Source of the DNA: Trebouxia sp. TZW2008
Taxonomy: Eukaryota > Chlorophyta > Trebouxiophyceae > Trebouxiales > Trebouxiaceae
Assembly: GCA_002118135.1 (NCBI GenBank)
Contig: BDIU01000176.1
Coordinates: 241,543 to 305,542, forward strand
Direction of reading: 5' to 3'
DNA: 64,000 bases
In this document: positions 1 to 10,038 of the stretch, piece by piece
Numbering within the stretch: the first letter of the stretch is position 1
Layout: every line of letters starts with the position of its first letter
Program-made: the position numbers and the translations under genes
Notes under the pieces: model-generated
Database searches by the model: none
What the model saw: only the letters and a program-made list of their open reading frames with translations
Told to the model about the DNA's origin: nothing

Positions 1-3000
1 TGAAGTTTAGTAGGGGAGCTATGCATGCAGCACAGAAATTTCTTTGAAACAAGTAGAGCAGCCAAGCAGTGCGTACATTGACAGCAGTCCCGTTGAGGCC
101 TTGTATAGGGAAGTCGGTCTGCAGGGCTGTCACGTTTGTGGCTAAGCCATTGAATGCCCCAACACCTGGAGCTCCTCCAATGCTGCAATAATAAGCATGG
201 ATGGCTCAGATCCCCAGCCAAAAAAAAGCAAAAACAGTTGAAAAAAATCAGGGATTTCCACACAGTGTTCATTGCAATTGACAGCAGTCCCATTGAGGCC
301 TTGTACAGGAAAATCAGTCTGCAGGGCTGTCACGTTTGTGGCTAAGCCATTGAATGCCCCAACACCTGAAGCTCCTCCAATGCTGCAACAACAAGCATAA
401 ACAGCTTAGATTGCCAACCAGAAATAAGATTTTTTGCGCAAACCAGACCTCTTTGCAAAGCAATCCTGTTTCTGTCACAAAAAGAACATTGCGCGGATCT
501 TGCAATCTTGTGACAGGGCTGGGGTTTTCACCATTGAGCTGAAGTGATGCCGTAACAACAAGCATGGATTGCAAGCGGCAATACAGGATTGTGATGAAAT
601 GGTGCTGCGATATAACACACACACACAGCTTCATATATCCCCTTTTTATGAAAAAGTAAGGGTAGTCAACACCAGGAGCTCCTTCAACGCTGCAACAACA
701 AGCATGGATTGCTCAGTATTCCATGTTGTCACAGAGCTAGGGTACAGAACTTGGACAAAATGCTGCTGCAAAAACAAACATACACAGCTCAGATCCCCTG
801 TTTATGACAGAGTGAGGGTAGTCAACACCAGGAGCTCCTCCAATGCTGCAACAACAAGCATATAGAGGCCAGAGCCCTGAACTTTTCTGCAGGAATTCTG
901 CCTGTGTCATGATCTGCAACATTGCTGTTTGATGCAAACTGATGTGCAGGTTGGTCTTTTTGCCAGTATTGAGTCACAATAGCAGTCTAATAATGTGTCA
1001 AAATTCGTTGCAAATCGATGAAGCAAACCCCATGCTAGCAGCCCACCTGAAAGTCTCGTAATCTTGAGTTTCTGAATACAGACACTCTGTGCCGTTTGGG
1101 CCTACAGGGCTGCCAGAGCCTATGTTGGCACAAGATCCAGCTTCGTACAAATTGCGGTCATAGCTGTCATCTGCAAGCAGCAACCATTGTTTGCTGAGTG
1201 TCTGAACTAAGGAAAATGTAGGGGAAAAGAAGAGTCTATGCGTTGGGGCATCATACAGGGAGTATTTGTCAGCAGAAGCAGCCTGAAGATGTTGCTCTCA
1301 AGGCAACAACCAGCTGAAAAGCCTATAGTGTCTTGAGCTTAGGTTGTTTGACCGTTGTGTTTGCAGCCCAAACTGTCTGCCTTGCACACACTCCCTGCAG
1401 AGTCAGTTGCCAGGCTATATGCATCTGCCGGATGCATTTCTATGCAAATGAAACTCACGTCAACAGACAGCAACTGCAGCTACGAAATGAGTCCATGTGA
1501 GGTGAAAACATGATGAATTAATTGCTTCGGCAGTTGATTGATTTATTGTGTTCTTGACTGCTCAGTCACTTCTGGTCATTGTGACAAGACTGCAGCCATG
1601 ATTACAATGACATGTTCCGCTTAGCAATGGCGTCAAGCAGATCAAAAGACAGTAACGGTGCTGCAAGAAGACGAGGAAATTCACTACATCCTATAGCGTA
1701 CCAACAGGCAAAAGATGATGACAACTTGCAACAACACGCAATAGAACACCATTGTCAATCACTTTGGAGCATAGCACGTACCGTAATACACGCCCGTCAC
1801 AGTCACATTGTTGCCGGTTGTGAGCGCCAAAATGCCCGGGAAAGAGTCCGAGGGCCCTGGCAAATAGGCATTGGGGTAGATGACCCCCTGCTTAGCAAGG
1901 CTAGCAAAAGTGCCATTGGGGTTTAGAGCAATGTAGGCACTCAGGTCTGATGAGTGCAAGCCATCCACACTGCAAGCAGCAGAAATGAAAGTCAGGTGAA
2001 ATATGGCGTTTGAATCAGTTTCAGAGCGATACAGGCATTCAGGTCTGACAAGTGCAAACCGTCTACACTGTAAGCAGCAGCAATAAAGGTCAAAGTTTGG
2101 GTATATAATGGTCTTCTGACTTGCTTAGCAAGGCTGGCAAAAGCGCCACTTGGGATTCAGAGCAATGTCAGCACTCAAGCCTGACGAGTGCAAGCCATCC
2201 AAACTGTAAGCAGCAGCAATGAAAGTCTGGTACAGCGTGGTCATTGACTTGTTTAGCAAGGCTAGCAAAAGTGCCAGTTGGGTTCAGAGCAATATAGGCA
2301 TGCAAGTCTGATAAGTGCAAGTCATCCATACTATTAGCAGCAGCACCAAATAACATAGCATAGTCTTTGTATAGCACAGAGTACAGCAGGATTTTTGACT
2401 TGAGACAGATCCAACCATCGCGCGTTGCTTTCTGGTTTGCTGTGCTTATTTGCTGAGGGCTTCACTGGTGAGTTCAGCAGCAAACAAGGCCCTGACTATA
2501 CAGTTGCCTTGTGAGACTTCCAGCAATTGAATATCAGACCTCCTTGCTGTAGCGCTCAAGACAAGCTGCCTAGCACCTAGAGTGTGTTGGTATAACCTTG
2601 GTGTTCTTACCTTATGATGATAGTGTTGTTGACTTTGGGGGTTGCTACGGCAGCCCCGTAAGCTGAGGACGACGAAGCTGCCAAAGACACCCTAGGTGCT
2701 CCAGCCAGGTTGGAGGGCCCATTTGAGGTGTTGCTGCTTGTGACGGCTGCTGCTGAACCAGTTGGCGCAGAAGCAGGAGCCAAAGCTGCAAGCACAAACT
2801 TGCATAGACTCTGCTGGAAGGGAGCGCTTGATGTACGCATGCCCATATTCCTATTATTGTGGACGATGTCATTAAATGTCATTGGACAAATGCATGGAGA
2901 AGTGATTTGTTTCGACGATGTTGTTAGGATGGAACTAGCAGATCATGGCTTGTTGTGAAGCAAGTCATGAGAGGTCTGAGAGTTGCTGATAAAGGATTCT

Positions 3001-3378
3001 TGTACAGACCACATCTGCTGCCTGGTCCCTTCAAAGAATTTGTGACCAGTGTAATCACTGAACTGCCAAAGCATCTTTGAGCAGCACATTCTTGGGAAAC
3101 ACCAGATTGCCACAGCATGTTTGGGCAGCACACAGCTTGGGAAACAATGAGGACAAAGCATGAGAGTACTGGGCCATGCAGGGCCAGGGTCTTATGTTGT
3201 GGGGTGGCAGCGAATCACACCTCTTGTGGCTGTTGAGCCTTCCTCTGTTGTGTTCTGGGTCTGAAGCAGTTGGCGGTCAGCTGATGTCAGGCTCAGCATG
3301 GCCAGGCAGATCAGCAGACAACACCTGAAGCATTTTCCGAGTTTGCTTTGGCTTTGCTTACCTCCTGTACTGCGACAT
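1..3378 (-). CDS. Secreted nucleotide pyrophosphatase/phosphodiesterase-like enzyme, 5' part
   Basis: Partial gene that continues past the left edge. Exons that join in phase: 3362-3378 plus 3221-3324 (signal peptide), 2611-2785 (Ala/Ser-rich linker), 1782-1969, 1047-1170 and 77-182. The joined core reads IIISVDGLHSSDL, then PSDSFPGILALTTG, then GVYYDDSYDRNLY. These are the metal-binding Asp, the nucleophile loop and the following strand of the type I phosphodiesterase/nucleotide pyrophosphatase branch of the alkaline phosphatase superfamily, which hydrolyses phosphodiester or phosphomonoester bonds outside the cell. The GVYY-D codon is split across the 1782/1170 junction, which supports that splice. 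The hydrophobic start (MSQYRRCCLLICLAMLSLTS) needs a 37-nt intron at 3325-3361, so the first exon is uncertain and an upstream start is possible. The fifth exon (77-182) is chosen among several similar copies. Substrate cannot be told. Confidence 0.78.
60..870 (-). repeat. Four exon echoes in the phosphodiesterase gene
   Basis: Four related copies of one acceptor-plus-exon start (coding IGGAPGV) lie near 845-865, 670-695, 345-370 and 160-182. The two leftmost continue with the same coding stretch (AFNGLATNVTALQTDFP). Only the copy ending at 77 keeps a GT donor (gtacgc); in the copy near 270 the donor position is mutated. The array is decayed tandem duplication of an exon edge. Confidence 0.7.
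1895..2335 (-). repeat. Echoes of the DGLHSSDL exon
   Basis: Three decayed copies of the 5' half of exon 1782-1969 lie upstream of it in the transcript, around 2020-2065, 2125-2215 and 2250-2335. They read variants such as VDGLHLSDL and SMDDLHLSDL, each after a cag acceptor. Only the intact copy continues into the catalytic loop. Confidence 0.7.
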
Positions 3379-4557
3379 GAAGATGTAAAAGGTACTGCAA
3401 AGGCAGCATGCAAGCACTGTCAGACAAACGAGCAGCGGCTTCTGGGCTACGTGGCATGCCACACTTCGTCAGCAGTGACATCTGCGCAGATAATGTGAGG
3501 CATGTATGGTCACCTTGCGTGCGACATTGTCAGCGGGGAATGCTCGAGCTCCGTGGTTGGCAGAATTCGTGGCAGCTCCAAGTTGTGCGTCCTGGCCTTT
3601 CGTCTCGAGACACTGTTCCCTGCATGCATTAAACGCTGCCTATGTGTGTGATTAGAAGACGTCAAGAGTTTGCTGCTCGCCTCTCGTGAACTTAGAAGCA
3701 GTGTGCACGACTACGGCATGCCCCCGAGAAGTTTGAACGGGCTCATGACCGTCTCATGCACTAAACCTCTGGAGCGCACGGCGAGTAGAGCGAGCAGCAA
3801 CACCGCATAATATTGGCAGGTGTGCAGCGAGGCTGACAGAGAGCAGTCGACAAACTAGCTTGCACTCTCGAAGTGCAAACTGCAGTGCTCCTGATCACAC
3901 GGATAAGCTACGACGCTTTGCGCAACCCGTAAAAGCAGAGCTGTCTTACCTTTGCTGCTGATTGGAGTCGAGACTTGCGCGGAAAGTTGCCCCCTTCGCA
4001 CGCCGCTGACGGCGGTCTGCTGTTGCTCTTGATAGGATTGCAGCGTTGGTTGGCATCCTGCAGCATTCAAACAGAACACGTGACAGGGTGCAGATACTCA
4101 GGTAAGCCCATGGCAAGCAGAAGCCTTCACAGTCGTGCTGCTAAGAACGTTGGGCTGTGCAGCTGCAAGCCCCTAATATTGAGACAATGATATTTTTTGT
4201 CAGGCCATGCTACGTACTCAATTGAGCAAGTCAATGACGGAGGCGCAAGAACACTTATACAAGGGATTGTGTGGACACTTTGGTTCTGAGACAGGCTGTC
4301 CCTTTCCGTTTGCTTTGATAGTGTACAAAACCTTGCAAGCTTGCAGCCTCACAGCTTCAGATGTGCAGCTGTGTTGGCAACAGCTGCACCTTTGCTGCTC
4401 TGATTGTCTTGCTGAACGTGTAAGCAGTGATGGTGGCTGATGCAGCCGTGGGCATGTGATGACAAAAATACTGAAGCCAAAGGCTTGAGCCATGTGCATT
4501 TTGATTGGCCTGCCATAAGGGGCCACAGGAAAGAGCTCATGTACTTGTATTGAGCTG
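3379..4557. other. Spacer between phosphodiesterase start and NAMPT end
   Basis: No supported gene here. It should hold the 5' region of the leftmost gene and the 3' UTR of NAMPT, both transcribed leftwards. Short open frames on both strands have no recognisable family and no splice-consistent continuation. Confidence 0.4.
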
Positions 4558-5539
4558 TTAGCTGGTCTGCGCTGATCGCAGGCGTGCCGTGACTGCCTTG
4601 ACCTTGTCTTTCAGTGGCTGGCTGCGCACATCAGCACTCTTTGGCAATGCTCTCCACTGAGCATCCACTTGCTGTTTCAAGTCTGAGAACTTCTTCCACT
4701 TCACCTGCATTGCATCAAAGCTGTAAGGCTCCATGCAATCACAGCTTAGACCAGAGCTGTAAGGTCTCATGCAACCGCAGCTTTGCACCAACACCTTCGT
4801 CACAGCATGCAAGCAAGGCCAGCAAGCAAGCCAGGTTAAAATGACAAAAATACAACCATGACTCTCAATAAACGTGCCAATCTGCCATGCATTGCTGAGC
4901 AAGTGGCACAGTTTCTGCGGCCAACAGTATGCAAATGAGCTTCAGCATTACACTTCACAGTGACAAAGGGCAATGCTGAGAAGAAGATATGCCACAGACA
5001 TGGCATTGCTGGGGAGTGCCAATTGGGGCACAATGTAGCATGCATGCTGCCGTGACATGGAAGCTTGACAATCAAGCAGACCAGCAGAAAGTGTCGGCGT
5101 CACTCACTACAGCGGGCAATCAGCAGAGGCAGCAGCAGCAGAAGTCGCAGCGATAGCAACAAAAGCAGCAGAATCAGCAGCAGCAGCAGCAGCAGCAGCG
5201 GCGGGCACATGATGGTGACGACATGAGCCTTCACGTCTGCAAACAAATATACACGAAACAGACAAGGGCAGAGAGTTTAGATGATGGTGACACAGAAAGG
5301 CTGAGGCAGTAGCAGCTTGAACTCCCTGGAGTAGGTCTGCTGGCCTGTATCGCTTGCAACATAGTACTTCTGGCTTAACACTATTCTCATGAGCAGCAAC
5401 ATCAGCAGCAACAGCAGCAGTAGCAACAGCAGCAGCTGAATTCTCACCAGAATGGGTCCACTTTCTCATATCAATTGCAGCCTGGTTTCCCCTGCTGTCA
5501 AAAAATCTCCACCAGCAGGAAATGTTGTGGAGACACCGT

Positions 5540-5607
<68 letters not shown>

Positions 5608-8600
5608 GCAAAAGAAGCAACAGCGTGAGCTTTCACTCACCGGAACAGTCCCACTGTCCCACAACACTTGCAGCCCGGTCCCCTCTGCTGTCACACACAA
5701 TCTCCACCACCAGGAACTGTTGTGGAGAGACCGTCAACAGCAGCAGCAGCAGCAGCAGTAGCAGCAGCAACAGCATGAGCTTTCACTCACCGAAACAGTC
5801 CCAGTGTCCCAATCACTTGCAGCATGTTCTCCTCTGCTGTCGCATGACTACCAGGGAATGCTGTGGGAACACCATCAACAGCAGCAGCAACAACAGAAGC
5901 AGCAGCAACAGGCAATTCTCACCGGCACAGGTCCACTATCCCATATCACTTGCAGCATATTCTCCTCTGGCGTGACATGGGTCCCGTCAGCAGGGAATGC
6001 TGTAGGAACACCATCGACAGACTTGACAGCCATGACCCCGGGCAGAGAGTACTTGAGGGGGTCACTCTTGGGCAACTTCATGATATCATTCTGGGAGCCA
6101 TCAGTGTACACGATGTGGGAGAGTTTGGTTGCAAAGGACATGGTGTCCCTGTTGACCCTTTGCAACAGGCCGCCACCCATGCCAAAAGCAACAGCCTGCA
6201 TACATTGATTTTGTATGCGAGGCAGCATGGAGAAAAGCTGTGGTTAGAGACGGATTCAGTGTACAGCTCAGCTGACAGATGACACCTGTGTGAGAGGCGT
6301 GTTCGCAATGCCAATCCCTGCAAAAGCTGTGTCAGAGCTTTGCCGGGCATGCAAATTAGCACTGACAAGGGTGTGTCAGCAGTGAGACCAGCAGGCAGCA
6401 TGCAGCTGCCTTTTTTGATTGTATCATGCTCTGCAGTCTGGGCTCAGCCTGCAATTGCAGGCATTAGGCTGGACAGCACATCAATAGTAGCAATCTGACA
6501 CTAGCATGCCACAATACAGGCAGATACATGGCTGCGCTCTTCCATGCATGACTGTAGTATGTAAGCAGTTTGCACAAACCCAAACGCATACGGAGTAACA
6601 AAATGACATACAAAGCTTGATCGAGGAGGCATTGGGTACCTGAGCAGAGAAGCCTTTGGCCATCACAGCTTGCAAGATCTCGTCAAGCTTTCCTATGTTG
6701 ATACCGTCTCCTTGAATGACCCCGCACCCTCTGGGCACCTTGTATCCCAAAGAGTTTGTGTCCACACCAAAGACCTTCTCAGCAGCTTCTAGACCCATCA
6801 AAACCGCTTCTACAGGGTCACCTGCAAGGCAGCAGCGGCTGCTGAGCTTGGGCAAAATGCATGACAGACTGCTGCATTGAGCTAAACAGAAATGCAGTAA
6901 GGACAGGGCCAAAGAGGTAGAATGACTAATGGGGCAGTGTCAAGGTTATTGCCTGCTGAAGTTGTGCAATTGTATGATAGACTGCTGCATTGAGCTGAAC
7001 AGAAATGCAGTAAGGACAGGGCCAAAAAGTTGGAATGACTAATGGGGCAGTGTCAAGGTTATCGCCTGCTGAAGTTGTGCAATTGTATGATAGACTGCTG
7101 CATTGATGGAAATGATGAGGTGCGTCAAGTAGCACAGGCCTGTAAGGAGTACTGCGCCCATCGCATTTCCCCTAGCGCTTCAGGACGTGCAGTGCAATCC
7201 TAGGATCATGTAGTCCACTTAAGTGATTGAGGCCAGGTGCTTGCTTGATGTAATGCAATGTATACATGCCATGCAAGAGGCAGCAAGTAAGGTCGCCATA
7301 AAAGTGTTCAGAGCAAGTTGTACATGTTTATCTAGATTTGTTAACACCAAGTCTCACCTGAATCTGGTCGCAATACAATGAAGCCGCCTTTCCCTACTTG
7401 CTTCTGGGCTACTGCTGGCAGGTGCTGTGCCAGAGCCTGCATGCATACAATAGGATGCTCTAGTACCTTGGAAGTCAATTCAACATTGAATAGAACTGAT
7501 TTACATGAGCTGCATGTGAGCTAACATTTGGGTTTGCTGGCATGATGATCAATACTGACATGGGCATAACACCGGAAGTAAAGAGCTGACTGATCCCGTG
7601 AGCGTTTTGGCACGCATTGCACTATACACCAGGCAAGCAATGGCATCTGACATCATGAAAACATGTAGCTACTGGCATATGTGGATATGCTGCTGTGGCA
7701 CTGTAAGACTGGAGTGTTGTCAAGCATGCGCCACGACGATGGACTCAGAGGCTCAAAGTCAAGCTCTGCAAGTGAAAGGTTGAAAACGAAGCAACCACAA
7801 AATCAAGGCATTGGCAATAAGGTTTTAATGCAAGACAGCACCTGCACATACCCTTGTCAGATTTAAGACCCAGCACTGCTCTCACCTCAGCATAGTCATA
7901 GCTGTCCATGACGCAAGCAAACAGGCCTGACCCGAAGTTTTCTATCATGTTCTCCATGGCTTCTCGCTCAGTGTGCCAGGCTGTCATGACACTGTGCTCT
8001 GTTGCAGGTATACTCATTCCCACAGGCTCCCCGTCATTCAGGTGAAACTGCATCAGAATGGCAGGATCAAGGAGCCTTCCCATCTTACAAGCAAATTGAC
8101 TCGGTACTCTGCGCCAAGGCTAAACCACAGCCCAATAGCAGCGCAAAGGTATGTGTGTTGCTCACCTTGCTGACAACATCAGCTAAACTGCACTGTACTA
8201 ATCAGCCTTGTGTGCATCATGTCATGCAAAGCACGTGGAACTTTCAAGTCCAAGGCACACCACGTACTGGGCATCACGCATGCACCTGTGCATCACAAGC
8301 AGCTGACAATGTATCTGTCCTTTCAAAAGTTTAGCAGATGCGCAACTCCCCCCAGCACGCTTTGCTCCTGACATCATGATGTACAGAAGCACATGAAAGC
8401 GGCAAACTCTGGGTCCATCATAGAGGAGTTGATTCACTCACCTGTGCATAGTAGGCAGCTGACAGCGTATCTGTCCCCTCAAAGTTGAGCAGATGCGCTA
8501 CTCCTCCCAGCACACTTTGCTCCACACACGTACAGCCTCTGAAGCCAAAGTCATGCAGCCTGCTGCCTATGAGAGGGCTGCGCCCGCCACCCTCAACGCT

Positions 8601-10038
8601 GCGCTCAAAAGCTGCCTCTATGCGGTCCCTTGCTCTTCTGCTTAGAGTTGCTACTGTACTGGGGTACCTACAGGACGGATGCAGATGTGTAACCCTGCAT
8701 TTTGACAGGATCAGCGGACATCATGCAGTGACTGCAGTGCGACTTAAGCGCACATCAACTGTTGCAAGAGATTTGTGAAGTATAAGGATGCATAAGACAG
8801 ATCAAACCTCAATAGGTTGAGTTGTCTAACCCTGAAAAAATTTAGAACCATGCAAATGACATCGGTGCAACTGCTGTGCAGCTGACATCTGACTAATAGC
8901 ACGACACATCATGATGTTGCTCGTGACATACTGCATAAAGACTTGTGTTGTGTTGGCAGTTGTATGAGAGCATACCAGAGCATTGTCAAGATTGTTTCAA
9001 GAAATGTGCATAGCGGTGCATACTCATTCTCTGCTGTTATCTGCATCAGCAGCAAGTCATTTGCAAAATCGCATTGTCAGGATGTTGTGTACAATACAGG
9101 AAAGGTGAAAGCTGAAGACCATGGGTTGAGACATGTGTTTAGGTTCAGCTACGTGCCTGAAAGACTGGGCAATGTGCATGTACACATGTGCCCTCAGGAA
9201 GAGCTTCTAGCTTTACTGGAAAGTAGCCTGCATGTCATTCAAGCATTCAGACCGATATGGCAGCATGTAAAGGGTGTGAACAAGCTGACTTGGCAAGACA
9301 AGACTTTTGCCAGACAGACCCAGCACATGTGCCAGAAAGTGTGAAGATGTTTATTACTGTAAGGCTGTGAAACATGCTAAGTCTGCCATCACACAGGGTG
9401 CAGCCTGGGATACATTGTGTGTTGTCCAGAGTCTGCCTGCCTCACCATTGTTCTGCTGCACAAATCTTGACATGAGCTCCTTAGGAAATGGAAAGTTTGT
9501 GTAGCCAGGGGCCATGTGCGAGCTGCATCACACAACAACTTGTTGTTAATGATCAACAGATTGCCTCCATTGATACATGCACATCCAGCATGCTGGAGAT
9601 AGCAGCATGCAGAATGGTCGAAAGCACCTTGCAGCAGGTCCCAATATGCAATTGGTACGTGGTGCTGAGCACCGCAAGCAAGAGCGCCATGATTGGTCTA
9701 TGGTTGTGGGGGACTTGCAAGCCTTGCCTGAAGAAAACAGCTGCCTTATTCACATCATCCTTGGTCCACTGCCTTGTTACATAAGTTTCTAGCAGATGCT
9801 GTATGCCATAGAATATCAGCCTGGTGTCTTCCTTGTCTTTGTTGAAGCCCTCGCGGAATTCTGCATACTGAACTCAAGCTTGTCTTGACAGGCACAATCT
9901 TGCCCAGGCTTGGACTGGACGGAAAAAGCTGTAGCAACAACGTACCGCCACCATCTTGCGGCAATCAGGATATTGTACATAGTGTGATATCTTGTAGCTG
10001 TCAGTGAGGACGCTGACGGGCACGAAGGACGACAACAT
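4558..10038 (-). CDS. NAMPT: Nicotinamide phosphoribosyltransferase
   Basis: Converts nicotinamide and PRPP to NMN, the rate-limiting step of NAD salvage. Eleven exons join in phase to 504 aa (human about 491): 9946-10038, 9728-9867, 9446-9522, 9157-9227, 8976-9040, 8442-8667, 7886-8047, 7358-7436, 6640-6821, 5923-6195, 4558-4704. Landmarks: N-terminal LTDSYKISHYVQYP; LLNFEGTD with Asp215; PATEHS with His242; VLRPDSGDP with Arg301 and Asp303, the nicotinamide/phosphate-site residues of the family; GYKVPRG..VIQGDG; AFGMGGGLLQ. The ATG at 10038 sits where the family starts. Two introns have GC donors (after 9728, gcaagg; after 9157, gcacgt). No targeting peptide is visible, so the enzyme is probably cytosolic. 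The last splice (5923 to 4704) is the least certain because the donor is repeated four times. The ferritin-like gene lies divergently upstream. Confidence 0.94.
5420..5935 (-). repeat. Four copies of a NAMPT exon end plus splice donor, each followed by CAG repeats
   Basis: The 3' end of exon 5923-6195 and its donor (CCG|gtgag) recur around 5800, 5650 and 5450. Each copy retains a gtgagt/gtgaga donor, and each is followed in the transcript by a CTG (plus strand CAG) run. The copies diverge, so this is not an assembly stutter of one locus. Confidence 0.8.
5540..5602 (+). repeat. (CAG)21 microsatellite
   Basis: Twenty-one uninterrupted CAG units. Shorter runs lie at 5175-5198 (8 units) and 5738-5758 (7 units), with an interrupted run around 5878-5912. 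All lie in the last NAMPT intron and are CTG on the transcribed-sense strand. Confidence 0.95.
6850..7105. repeat. 112-bp tandem repeat in a NAMPT intron
   Basis: About 2.2 copies of a 112-bp unit. The landmark agactgctgcattgag recurs near 6866, 6978 and 7090 with few differences. It lies in the intron between exons 7358-7436 and 6640-6821. Confidence 0.85.
8300..8365 (-). repeat. Echo of the NAMPT exon 8442-8667 3' end
   Basis: A decayed copy of the exon end coding for the LLNF.GTD region and of its donor lies downstream in the intron. Shared words include gcagctgacaatgtatctgt and cccagcacgctttgctcc (plus strand). The frame is broken. Confidence 0.7.

Noticed and set aside
737..937. DYPHSV stretch as an extra phosphodiesterase exon
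   Set aside because: It resembles a family motif by eye, but the copy lacks a usable donor and competes with the phase-consistent exon 77-182.
5475..5975. Poly-Ser/poly-Gln open frames on the plus strand
   Set aside because: They are readings of the CAG microsatellites in the NAMPT intron; the gene is on the other strand with conserved splice phases.
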